The notes beneath the pieces were generated by a model that saw only the letters and a program-made list of their open reading frames with translations, did no database searches and was not told the DNA's origin. 64,000 nucleotides of DNA, from the NCBI GenBank assembly GCA_020438485.1, contig JAGQUM010000018.1, positions 1 through 64,000 of the forward strand. Direction: 5' to 3'. This document shows positions 38,488-46,419 of the stretch, piece after piece (positions within the stretch are counted from its first letter, which is position 1; every line of letters begins with the position of its first letter). Source of the DNA: Thermoleophilia bacterium (GTDB lineage Bacteria > Actinomycetota > Thermoleophilia > Miltoncostaeales > Miltoncostaeaceae). Made by a program: the position numbers and the translations under genes.

Positions 38488-40230
38488 TCAGCCGCCGATC
38501 ACCCTACCGGTCTCGTCGACGCCGACGGTCAACCCGGTACGGTCCTGGGCGAGCACGATCTCCACGCCCGCGATCTCGATGCGGACGCCGGCGTGAGCGC
38601 GGGTGGCCACCAGCCGGTCACGCGTGGCGGTCGGCCCGGTGAGGTCCACGACGGTCCGGGTCGCCCCGGCCCCGATCTCCCCGGCCCGGACGACGCCGCC
38701 GACGGTCGTGGTGCCCCCCCGGATGGTGCTGCGCCCGCCGGAGCACGTGAGGTCGCCGCTCACCGTCACCTCGGACGTGAGCACGCCCTGGCCGGTGATC
38801 TCCAGGTCCCCGACGCACGAGAGCGTGGACGTGAGGACGTAGCTGAGCTGGGACGACGGATGCTCGTCCCCGCCGGGAGGCGACGCGACAGCGGCCTCCA
38901 GGCGGTCGAGGGCGGCCGCGAACCCGGCGGCGTCGACGTCGGCGAACCGCTCGGCGCCGTGGATGAGGCCCGCGATCACCATCGCGTCGGCCACAAGGGC
39001 CTCCGTGGACCTGTCGGCAAGGCGGGCGGCCCCCTCGGCGGCCTCGGCCAGCGCGTCGCAGACCTCGGGAGTGCGCTGCCGGGCGACACCGGGGATCACC
39101 GAGGCGAACGCGGCGTCCAGCCCCCTCTGCACCGCCAGGCTGTGGACGGCCGCGGCGTCCGAGGCGAGCCCACGCAGGGCGGGCAGGGCATCGGCGATGC
39201 ACCGGGTCAGGGACTCCCATGCCGCGGCCCGAGTGCCGGCGACCATGTCGGAGTGAAGGCAGGGTCCGCGCACGATGAGGGCGCCCCCCGCACGCAGCGC
39301 CGCGCGCGCGGCGCCGCCCGAGATCTCCACGGAGCCGGTGGCCTCGACACGTCGGTGCTCCCCGACGCCCCCGGTCACGACCAGAGACCCCAGAACCTCC
39401 ACGTCACCGGTCTCCACACCCACGTCACCCGCCAGCGTGAGGTGCGACGCGACCGCCACCGCCTCTTCGTCGTACACGGGGCGCCCGGCCACGGTGGAGT
39501 ACACGCGCACGGTGCCGTCGGACCCGGTGTGGGCGACGGTCCCGGCGCCGGCCACGAGGGCGGGATCCAGCGGTGCCCGCGCGGGCACCGCGTTGCCGCG
39601 TACGCTCTCGCCGTCGGCACCGGGCGCCGCGGGTGTCTTCGTCGCCAGCAGGGTGCCCGCGGGCACCGTGAACAGGGGGTCCCCCGCGCACGCGTCCCGC
39701 TGGTCGTGGGTCAGGACGGCGTCGACCGGTTCACCGGGCGGCGTTCCCCGGGCGACCACCACGCTCGTGCCGTACGGCTCCGCGATGAGGCGCCCGATCT
39801 CCCGCATCAGCACCCCCCGGGTAACCCCGTGGCCGGACAGCGCGTGGGAGATCTCCGAGGGGGCGGGAGCATCCGGCTCGGGATGCCCGTCGACCTCGCG
39901 CCACACGGTGAGGCCCGAGGTGGGCTCCTGGTCAACCATCCGGTGCCTCGTGCCGGGGCGGGACCGGACCGTGACGACGGCCTCCAGGTCGCGCTCGCCC
40001 AGCTCCACGTCCACCAGATTCGCGGCGGGCTCGTCGCCGAGCTCCACGACGACCTCCTCTGTGCCGTGGAGCTCGCACCGCTCGTGAACCACGACACCGT
40101 TGACGCTCAAGCGCACCCCGTCGCCAAGAACCACCAGGCACGGCGCGCCCTCGCCCGTCGCCGGCTCCACGTGCAGGACGCCGCCGCGGATCGCGACGGT
40201 GCAGGGGGTGCCGTCGGTCACGTCACTCAT
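38488..40230 (-). CDS. FapA-type (DUF342) beta-helix protein
   Basis: A 580-residue cytoplasmic protein of the flagellar-assembly-protein-A-like family (DUF342). An N-terminal domain (SGHGVTRGVLMREIGRLIAEPYG) is followed by the right-handed beta-helix core with runs such as VEVLGSLVVTGGV, IRGGTTTVGGVVRAGEIGAG, and the central ARAALRAGGALIVRGPCLHSDM (cited by RAGGALIVRGPCL). Role unclear: related proteins link to polar organelles, chemotaxis and motility. ATG at 40230 after GGAAG. Its neighbours include a chemotaxis receptor, which fits that theme. Confidence 0.85.
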   Translation of the reverse strand: MSDVTDGTPCTVAIRGGVLHVEPATGEGAPCLVVLGDGVRLSVNGVVVHERCELHGTEEVVVELGDEPAANLVDVELGERDLEAVVTVRSRPGTRHRMVDQEPTSGLTVWREVDGHPEPDAPAPSEISHALSGHGVTRGVLMREIGRLIAEPYGTSVVVARGTPPGEPVDAVLTHDQRDACAGDPLFTVPAGTLLATKTPAAPGADGESVRGNAVPARAPLDPALVAGAGTVAHTGSDGTVRVYSTVAGRPVYDEEAVAVASHLTLAGDVGVETGDVEVLGSLVVTGGVGEHRRVEATGSVEISGGAARAALRAGGALIVRGPCLHSDMVAGTRAAAWESLTRCIADALPALRGLASDAAAVHSLAVQRGLDAAFASVIPGVARQRTPEVCDALAEAAEGAARLADRSTEALVADAMVIAGLIHGAERFADVDAAGFAAALDRLEAAVASPPGGDEHPSSQLSYVLTSTLSCVGDLEITGQGVLTSEVTVSGDLTCSGGRSTIRGGTTTVGGVVRAGEIGAGATRTVVDLTGPTATRDRLVATRAHAGVRIEIAGVEIVLAQDRTGLTVGVDETGRVIGG

Positions 40231-40309
40231 GTCACTTCCATCGGCACCCCACGCGCGGAAACGGAGGGTTCGGGCCGGTCGCGGTGGCCCGCCGGCCGTG
40301 GGTCGGCGC

Positions 40310-40315
40310 TACGCT
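40310..40315 (+). promoter_or_regulatory. -10 element for the amphi-Trp gene
   Basis: TACGCT fits TANNNT and lies 41 bases before the GTG at 40357, allowing a leader that includes the GGAGG ribosome binding site. Confidence 0.35.
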
Positions 40316-40356
40316 GCGGATCGACCGAGAACCCGTGCCACCTGGCGGAGGCCGAC

Positions 40357-40587
40357 GTGAGCCAGCATGTGTTCGACATGAAGGAAGCGGCGACGCGCAA
40401 CGTCATCGCCAACCAGCTCCACGACCTCGCGAACCAGTTCGCAGCTGGCCGCATCGATCTGGCGTACGACGAATGGGCCGCGCCGGTCGACGTCCAGGAG
40501 CCCGTGAACGTGGTGCTCGACTTCACACGCAACCGCCACCACGCCTCGATGGTGATCGACCTGCGCTGGGCGACGGCGGCGCACTAG
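40357..40587 (+). CDS. Amphi-Trp domain protein, 76 residues
   Basis: Starts at GTG 40357 six bases after GGAGG. The product reads SQHVFDMKEAATRNVIANQ, then LANQFAAGRIDLAYDEWAAPV, PVNVVLDFTRN and ends MVIDLRWATAAH. The pattern, short helix with KEAA then beta strands closing on an I-x-LRW tryptophan, is that of the small amphi-Trp domain family. No enzyme activity is known. No signal peptide. Converges on the chemotaxis receptor with a shared terminator. Confidence 0.82.
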   Translation: MSQHVFDMKEAATRNVIANQLHDLANQFAAGRIDLAYDEWAAPVDVQEPVNVVLDFTRNRHHASMVIDLRWATAAH

Positions 40588-40610
40588 GCCGCCTCCCCGG
40601 GGGCGGCCTA
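40585..40610. terminator. Bidirectional hairpin built from two stop codons
   Basis: TAGGCCGCC (40585-40593) and GGCGGCCTA (40602-40610) form a perfect 9-bp stem with an 8-base loop. The first three bases are the stop codon of the amphi-Trp gene; the last three, read on the minus strand, are the stop codon of the chemotaxis receptor. It should terminate both convergent transcripts. Confidence 0.7.
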
Positions 40611-42212
40611 CCGCACCCGGAAGAGCGACGTGAGGGCGCTCATCCCCGCGGTCGCCTCGGCGAGGGACTCGGCCGCGTCCACCACCGATCGACCCGACGC
40701 GCTGCACTCGTCCGACGACCCCCGGACGATCTGGGCGGCCTCGCGCGCCGCCGAGGCGAGCCGCGCGGACTGGTCGGTGGCGTGGCCGACGGCGGACGCA
40801 TCCTGGCTGAGGCGGTGCGCCTCACCGCTGATCTGGGCGATCTCGCCCGAGTGGTTCACCAGCGTGCGGCGCAGCTCGTCGAACGCGTCGCGGGCGGCCT
40901 CCGCGTCGGCCAGGCTGCGTTCCACCGACGCGGTGCCGCCCCGCATGGCGTGGGCCGCGCGCCGCGTGCGCCCCTGAAGGTCGTTGACCAGCCCGCGGAT
41001 CTCGTCGGCGGCGCCCGTGGCCTGCTCGGCCAGCGCCCCCACCTCGTCGGCGACGACCATGAAACCCCGCCCGTGGTCGCCGGCGCGGGCGCCCTCGATG
41101 GCCGCGTTCAGCGCCAAGAGGTTCGTCTGGCGGGCGATCGCCGTGATGGCGTCGACAATGCTGCCGATGCGCTCACCCTGCTCGGTGAGCGCGCCGACCT
41201 GCTCGGCGGTGGCGGTCACCGCTTCGCGCAGTTCGGCGATGGCCGACGACGCCTGAGCGACGTGGCGGCCGCCCGCGTCGGCCGTGCCCACGGCCATCTC
41301 AATGCCGGCCTGGGCCTGCTGCGCCTGGGCGGCGGCGCCGTGGAGCCCCTCCACCAGCCGGCCGACGGCAGCCGCGGCGTCCTCGGCCTGCCGGGTCTGC
41401 TCATCGGCGCCGTCCAGCGCCCCGCCCGCGGCCGCCGCCACCTCCGCGAGCGAGCGGGTGGATTCCTGGGTGGCGCTCAGCATGGCGCGCGCGGTCTCAC
41501 CCGCGGCCGCCGAGATGGTGGCGCCCTGCTCGATGACCTTCTGCAGGCCCAGGACCACCTTGTTGAACTCGAAGCCGAGCTGCCCCAGTTCGTCGCGGCC
41601 CGCGCCGTCCACCGTGGCGGTGAGGTCGCCGCTCATGACCGCGCGCGCGGCCTCGTGGAACCGGGTGATGGGCTCGCTGACGCGCCGCCAGTTCCAGACG
41701 GCCAGGACCGCCGCCACGACAGCCCCGGCGCCGAAGGCCTCGATCCCCTCCGCCGGGCCGGCCGTGACGCCGGCGACCAGCGCCGGAGCGGCGGCCGCGG
41801 CGGCCAGGGACGCCGCGATACGCACCCGCAGGCTGCCCCTCGGGACGATCTGGCCCACGCGCAGCACGGCGTAGTGCTCACCGGCGACCCGCACAGGCAC
41901 GATGGCCTCGCGGATCACCTCGCCCGTGTTGCGCTCGTACTGCTGGACCTTCTCCTCGCGCACCGCGGCCGCCGCGGAGCTGACGGGGTCGCCGTACACC
42001 CGCCCCTCGCGCAGCTTGTTCGTGTGAACGTGGGTGCGCCCCTCCGGCGACATCAGGACGATGTACTCCAGGTCCTGGGTCAGCCGCGTGCCGAACTCGC
42101 GGGAGAGCTCCGCGAGCACGTCCGCGTGCCCGGTCGCGCCCTCCAGGGCGGACTCGGTGCGGCCCGCCAGTTCCTGGGCCAGCGCGAGGGGATTGCGGGG
42201 ACGCAGGGCCAT
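40608..42212 (-). CDS. Methyl-accepting chemotaxis protein
   Basis: A 534-residue receptor. After an N-terminal region with a cache-like block ([22 protein letters not shown], cited by [16 protein letters not shown]) and only one evident TM stretch around residues 138-175, there is a HAMP-like [22 protein letters not shown] and the signalling hairpin [29 protein letters not shown] (cited by [19 protein letters not shown] and [12 protein letters not shown]). It should drive CheA. The missing first TM means its sensor may be cytoplasmic. ATG 42212 after GGAGG. Confidence 0.92.
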   Translation of the reverse strand: MALRPRNPLALAQELAGRTESALEGATGHADVLAELSREFGTRLTQDLEYIVLMSPEGRTHVHTNKLREGRVYGDPVSSAAAAVREEKVQQYERNTGEVIREAIVPVRVAGEHYAVLRVGQIVPRGSLRVRIAASLAAAAAAPALVAGVTAGPAEGIEAFGAGAVVAAVLAVWNWRRVSEPITRFHEAARAVMSGDLTATVDGAGRDELGQLGFEFNKVVLGLQKVIEQGATISAAAGETARAMLSATQESTRSLAEVAAAAGGALDGADEQTRQAEDAAAAVGRLVEGLHGAAAQAQQAQAGIEMAVGTADAGGRHVAQASSAIAELREAVTATAEQVGALTEQGERIGSIVDAITAIARQTNLLALNAAIEGARAGDHGRGFMVVADEVGALAEQATGAADEIRGLVNDLQGRTRRAAHAMRGGTASVERSLADAEAARDAFDELRRTLVNHSGEIAQISGEAHRLSQDASAVGHATDQSARLASAAREAAQIVRGSSDECSASGRSVVDAAESLAEATAGMSALTSLFRVR

Positions 42213-42388
42213 CGGGAGAGCCTCCGGAGGATGTCGGGCGGGTGACGCGTTCGGGCGTCCCCCTGGATGTCGACTCCGCCCCCGGGACGCTTGATACCCA
42301 TGCAACAAACTCGAGCGGGGGTAATCTGCACCGCAGGCCGGCCTCCCGCCCCCGGGGCGGGAGCGGCGAGGATGACGAGGAGGTGCCC

Positions 42389-42577
42389 ATGGCGGCGGTC
42401 ATGCCGCGCGACGCGCACGGGCGGGGCCGGACGGGGCCGAGGGTGCGGGGGGACGGACGACCGCCGATCGGCGTCGTGCCTGTCGTGCGCCCGGCCGCGA
42501 CCGACGCGGCCCGCCGCTCGACGTCCCGTCCCCGGTCCACCGGTCCCGGCGACCCGCGGGACGGGGACGCACGATGA
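42389..42577 (+). CDS. Possible 62-residue basic protein upstream of the DNA ligase
   Basis: GAGGAGGT lies directly before ATG 42389, and the TGA at 42575 overlaps the ligase ATG (ATGA), the coupling used elsewhere here. The product [16 protein letters not shown] is rich in Arg, Pro and Gly, with no TM or motif. A TAATCT hexamer at 42322-42327 could be the operon's -10. The composition is low in complexity, so this may instead be a translated leader that couples ribosome entry to the ligase. Confidence 0.45.
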   Translation: MAAVMPRDAHGRGRTGPRVRGDGRPPIGVVPVVRPAATDAARRSTSRPRSTGPGDPRDGDAR

Positions 42578-43545
42578 CGTCGTCCCCCCTCCCCCGTCCC
42601 CTCGCGCCGCAGCTGGCCCGGAAGGCCGACGCCGCACCGACCGGTGCGTCGTGGGCGTACGAGCCGAAGCTCGACGGCTTTCGCGCCATCGCGTTCGTCG
42701 ACGGCGAGACGGCGGTGATCCAGTCGCGCGGCGGTAAGGACCTGACGCGCTACTTCCCCGAGGTGACGTTCCCCGCGGGCCGCTACGTGCTAGACGGCGA
42801 GTTGCTGATCGACGCCGAGTCCGGGGCGGCCCAGAGTGAGGACTTCGGGGCACTCAGCCAGCGCATCCACCCGGCCGCGTCGCGCATCGCGCGCCTGGCC
42901 GCCGAGACGCCCGCGCGGTTCGCGGCGTTCGATCTGCTTGCCGAGGGGGGCGAGCCGCTGCTGGAGCGCCCGTTCCGGGCACGCCGGGCCGCGCTGGAGC
43001 GCCTGGCCGGCGGATGGGACGGGGGCCACCCCGTTAGCGTGCTGGACCAGACGCTCGACCCCGCGGCCGCGGCCGCGTGGCTGACCGGATCGTCCGAGGG
43101 GCTGGTCGCGAAGGATCTCGATGCCCCGTACCTGCCCGGCGAGCGGCGCGGCACGGTAAAGGTGAAGCGCCGCCGGACGGCGGACTGCGTCGTGGCCGGG
43201 TACCGGGAGGGAAAGGCTGCGGGAACCGTCGGGTCGCTGATGCTGGGGCTGTATGACGCTGACGGTCATCTGCGCCTCGTCGGCCACACGTCGGGCCTGT
43301 CGGCCGCGGAGAAGCGTCGCCTGGTAACGAAGCTCGCGCCCCTGGCGACCGGGGTGACGGGTGCGTCGGACACCCGCTGGCGGGCCGGAGAGGAGCGCGC
43401 CTGGGTCACGCTGCGCCCGGAGGCGGTTGTCGAGATCACGTACGACCAGGTGTCCGACGGAAGGATCCGCCACGGTTCGCGCCTCGTGCGCTGGCGTGAT
43501 GACAAGGCGCCGCGCGAATGCACCACGGACCAACTCGACGACTGA
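42574..43545 (+). CDS. ATP-dependent DNA ligase (LigC/LigD-ligase type)
   Basis: A 323-residue stand-alone ligase. Motif I has the adenylated Lys in YEPKLDGFRA (K32); motif III YVLDGELL; motif IIIa FAAFDLL; motif IV EGLVAKDL; motif V TVKVKRRRTADCVV. The C-terminal OB-fold ends in IRHGSRLVRWRDDKAP. It resembles the LigC ligase and the LigD ligase module. It lies 1.1 kb from a LigD-type polymerase on the other strand, but no Ku gene is present in this window, so its use in end joining is inference; base excision repair is an alternative. Confidence 0.93.
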   Translation: MTSSPLPRPLAPQLARKADAAPTGASWAYEPKLDGFRAIAFVDGETAVIQSRGGKDLTRYFPEVTFPAGRYVLDGELLIDAESGAAQSEDFGALSQRIHPAASRIARLAAETPARFAAFDLLAEGGEPLLERPFRARRAALERLAGGWDGGHPVSVLDQTLDPAAAAAWLTGSSEGLVAKDLDAPYLPGERRGTVKVKRRRTADCVVAGYREGKAAGTVGSLMLGLYDADGHLRLVGHTSGLSAAEKRRLVTKLAPLATGVTGASDTRWRAGEERAWVTLRPEAVVEITYDQVSDGRIRHGSRLVRWRDDKAPRECTTDQLDD

Positions 43546-43560
43546 CCCGCGGGACCCTCG

Positions 43561-43584
43561 CGCCCGGCGGCCGCGCACCGGGCG
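43561..43584. terminator. Bidirectional hairpin between ligase and alcohol dehydrogenase
   Basis: CGCCCGG (43561-43567) pairs with CCGGGCG (43578-43584) with a 10-base loop, between two convergent genes. It lies 15 bases past the ligase stop and 15 bases past the dehydrogenase stop. Confidence 0.55.
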
Positions 43585-43599
43585 GCGGGTCGGCGGCCG

Positions 43600-44547
43600 C
43601 TACTCGTAGATCGCCACCAGCCGACCCCTCACGTCGCCCCGCCGCAGGCGCTCCAGCCCGTCGGGGATCTCATCGAACGTGATCTCGGTCAGGGCCGGGA
43701 CGAGCTCACCCCTGGACATGAGCTCGTAGAGCGCCGAGATGTCCTCGGGCGTCCCGCCGTTCGACCCGATGTAGGTGACCTTGCGGAGGATCATGGCCTT
43801 GGTCGAGATCGTGGCCTCCAGCGTGCCCATGCCGACCTGGACCACGCGCCCGCCCAGCTTCACGGTTTCGATCGCGTCGGCCGTCGTGACGCCGAAGCCC
43901 GCGAAGTCCACGATGACGTCGAACTCCACATCGCCGAAGTCCCTGATCGACTTCATGACGCCCTTCGCACCGATCTGGTCCGCCAGCGGCCACGCCTTCT
44001 CGTTGACCTCGGCGACGTAGACGTCCGCCCCGGCCAGGACTGCCACCCGCGCACCGACCTGCCCCAGGCCACCCAGGCCGATGATGCCCACCGCGTCGCC
44101 CGGCGTGACCTGACCGTTGGAGATGACCGCGTGGTACGACGTCATGCCCGCGTCGGTGGCCGCGGCACCAAGCGCGAAGCCGAGCCCGTCGGGGATCCTG
44201 ACGAGCGCCTCGGCGCCGATCGCCAGCACCGGGCCGAACCCGCCGTCGGAGCTGAACCCGGGCGCACCCGCCGCCGTCGTCGGGCACACGCCGACGCGGT
44301 CGCCGACGCCCCAGCCCGTGACGCCCTCCCCGACCGCGCGGATCGCGCCGGCCACCTCGTGCCCCATCGTGATCGGCGCGTACATCAGGGTCTCGCGCCA
44401 CCCGTCGTCATGCAGCACGCCGACGTCCGTGTGGCAGAGCCCCGCCGCCTTGACGTCGATGGTCACCTGCCCCGGCCCGGGCTCGGGCATCGGAACCTCG
44501 TTGAGCACGAGGGGCTGGTGCGTGCCGGTGAACTGCCATGAGCGCAC
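43600..44547 (-). CDS. MDR-family alcohol dehydrogenase lacking the structural zinc cysteines
   Basis: A 315-residue medium-chain dehydrogenase/reductase. Catalytic zinc ligands are visible: Cys in AGLCHTDVGV and His-Glu in TMGHEVAG; the NAD(P) motif is GIIGLGGLGQVGARVAVLAG, cited by IGLGGLGQVG. The loop that normally has four structural-zinc cysteines has only CPTTAAGAPGFSSDGG, and the protein is about 25 residues shorter than typical class I enzymes. Substrate unknown. GTG at 44547 follows GGGAG by six bases. Confidence 0.9.
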   Translation of the reverse strand: MRSWQFTGTHQPLVLNEVPMPEPGPGQVTIDVKAAGLCHTDVGVLHDDGWRETLMYAPITMGHEVAGAIRAVGEGVTGWGVGDRVGVCPTTAAGAPGFSSDGGFGPVLAIGAEALVRIPDGLGFALGAAATDAGMTSYHAVISNGQVTPGDAVGIIGLGGLGQVGARVAVLAGADVYVAEVNEKAWPLADQIGAKGVMKSIRDFGDVEFDVIVDFAGFGVTTADAIETVKLGGRVVQVGMGTLEATISTKAMILRKVTYIGSNGGTPEDISALYELMSRGELVPALTEITFDEIPDGLERLRRGDVRGRLVAIYE

Positions 44548-44646
44548 TGATGACTCCCGTTGTGAGGGGCGGCACCACGTCGTCGGCGCCGCCCGCCGGT
44601 TGCGGTGGCAAACGTACCGCGGCGGGAGGCGCCCCGCCGACGTCTC

Positions 44647-45678
44647 CTACGACGCGCCCCGGGGCGGACGTCGCCTCGCCCGGCTGGGCTGCACGCGGGT
44701 CGGCTCACCGGCCTGCTTGCGGAAGTGGGGCGGCCACGGCGCGTCGGGGATGCCGGCCTCCGCGTCGCGGCGGGCCATGTCGAGCAGGGGCCCGATGCCG
44801 TACGCCGCGTCGTCGATGGACGCATGCGGGTCACCCTCGGCCAACAGCCCCGGCGCGGTCCGGATCGTGAACTCGCCGAGCTCGCACGCCGGGACGTGGT
44901 CCCACGAAAGCGGCATCGACACCCAGGCACCCGGCACGGGCCGCACGCTGGCGACCGACGCGACCGTGCGGTCGCGGGCGTTCTGGTTGTAGTCGATGAA
45001 CACGCCCCGGCGTTCCTCCTTCCACCACCTCGCGGTGGCCACGCCGGGCTCCCGCCGCTCTACCTCCCGGGCCAGCGCGACCGCCGCGCGCCGCACGTCG
45101 TCGAAGCCGTACTCGGGCACGATCCGCGCGTACACGTGGATCCCGCGGGACCCGGACGTCTTGGGGAAGCTCTGCAGGCCGCACTCGCCGAGGACGTCGC
45201 GCACGACCAGCGCGACACGGCGGACGTCGTCCCACATCGCGCCCGGCGACGGGTCCAGGTCCACGCGCAGCTCGTCCGGGTGGTCCAGGTCGGCCCGCCG
45301 CACCGGCCACGGGTTGAAGTCGATGACCCCGAGGTTGTTGGCCCACGCCAGGTGCGCGGGCTCCGTGCACACCAGCTCCGTCGCGGTGCGCCCGCTGGGG
45401 AACGTCACGACGGCCTTCTGGAGCCAGTCGGGCGCCGTCGCGGGCAGGCGCTTCTGAAAGAACGATTCCCCCGCGATGCCGTCGACCCAGCGCTTCAGGG
45501 TCGTGGGACGCTCGCGCAGGCCCCGCAGCGCGACCTCGGCGACCGCCTGGTAGTACCGCACGACGTCGAGCTTCGTGACGGCCGGCGCGCCGTCGTGCGG
45601 CGGGAAGTAGACCTTGGACGGGCTCGAGACGCGCACCTCGCGCCCGCCCGCGTCGATGACGGTCTCCTCACGGCCCAC
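44647..45678 (-). CDS. LigD-type DNA polymerase/primase domain protein
   Basis: A 343-residue stand-alone archaeo-eukaryotic primase-like polymerase of the LigD PolDom class. The catalytic acidic pair is in LRVDLDPSPGAMWDD; nucleotide-binding parts are KTSGSRGIHVYARI and RRGVFIDYNQNARDRTVASV, cited by FIDYNQNARDRT; the N-terminal VSSPSKVYFP and EFNP-like VIDFNPWPVR are family hallmarks. It normally fills gaps in bacterial end joining. Here it is separate from the ligase at 42574. GTG at 45678 has GAGG ten bases upstream. Confidence 0.93.
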   Translation of the reverse strand: MGREETVIDAGGREVRVSSPSKVYFPPHDGAPAVTKLDVVRYYQAVAEVALRGLRERPTTLKRWVDGIAGESFFQKRLPATAPDWLQKAVVTFPSGRTATELVCTEPAHLAWANNLGVIDFNPWPVRRADLDHPDELRVDLDPSPGAMWDDVRRVALVVRDVLGECGLQSFPKTSGSRGIHVYARIVPEYGFDDVRRAAVALAREVERREPGVATARWWKEERRGVFIDYNQNARDRTVASVASVRPVPGAWVSMPLSWDHVPACELGEFTIRTAPGLLAEGDPHASIDDAAYGIGPLLDMARRDAEAGIPDAPWPPHFRKQAGEPTRVQPSRARRRPPRGAS

Positions 45679-45740
45679 GCGTCAAGCCTCGCACGGACGG
45701 CCGCCGGATGTAACAGGCGACTTCGGCGGCTCGGGGCTTG

Positions 45741-45758
45741 ACCGACCAACCGGTCGGT
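45741..45758 (+). promoter_or_regulatory. TetR-type operator overlapping the tetR promoter
   Basis: ACCGACC (45741-45747) and GGTCGGT (45752-45758) form a perfect 7-bp inverted repeat with a four-base spacer. A TTGACC -35 candidate at 45738-45743 overlaps its left arm, and a weak -10 candidate (TTTAGC, 45761-45766) follows. Binding would block the promoter of tetR-mmpL. Confidence 0.6.
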
Positions 45759-45773
45759 TGTTTAGCTCGGCCC

Positions 45774-46376
45774 GTGACGACCTCCACGACCGAACGGGGC
45801 GAGCAGACCCGCGCCCGCATCATCGAGCGCGCGCGGGGTCTGTTCGCCAGCCGGGGGTACCGGGGCACGTCGATGGCGGACATCCTCGCCGCCACGGGCC
45901 TCACGAAGGGCGGCTTCTACTTCCACTTCGCGTCCAAGGCCGACCTCGCCGAGGCCGTGTTGGACGAGACGAAGGGGATGATTGAGGCCCGCATCCTGGC
46001 TTCCGCCGGCCGCGGGCGGGCCCTCGACGACCTGGAGGCTGTCGCGCGCGGCGCGTTCGCCGTCTGCCTCGACCCCGCCCTGGTGGCGTCGCGCCGGCTC
46101 ACCGATGAGCTGTTCGCGTCGTGTGACGAGGGCCGGCGCGAGATCCACGCCGTGCGCTGGGCCCGGATCGTGGAGGACCTCGTCGCGCGCGCCCAGCGCG
46201 AGGGGGACGTCGACCCGTCGATCGATGCCCGCGCGGCGTCCGTCATCATCGTCTCGGCCTACTTCGGGTTGATGGACGTGCTGCCCGCCCTCGGCGACCC
46301 GCCCGACGCGTTCCTGCCCGCATATCTGAACATGGCGTTCCGCGTGCTGGGCCTGCCCGGGGACGGCGTGCGTTGA
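45774..46376 (+). CDS. TetR family transcriptional regulator
   Basis: A 200-residue TetR regulator. The HTH spans residues about 10-55: QTRARIIERARGLFASRGYRGTSMADILAATGLTKGGFYFHF, cited by GTSMADILAATGLTKGGFYFHF in parts (TSMADILAAT, KGGFYFHFASKADL). The C-terminal ligand-binding domain is divergent. GTG at 45774 is chosen because the operator lies just upstream; starting farther upstream would put the operator inside the gene. The mmpL gene follows 43 bases later, so self-repression and control of the transporter are likely. Confidence 0.92.
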   Translation: MTTSTTERGEQTRARIIERARGLFASRGYRGTSMADILAATGLTKGGFYFHFASKADLAEAVLDETKGMIEARILASAGRGRALDDLEAVARGAFAVCLDPALVASRRLTDELFASCDEGRREIHAVRWARIVEDLVARAQREGDVDPSIDARAASVIIVSAYFGLMDVLPALGDPPDAFLPAYLNMAFRVLGLPGDGVR

Positions 46377-46419
46377 CCGCCGTCACCCCCCGCACCGCCA
46401 CCGCCTCGAGGAGACACAC

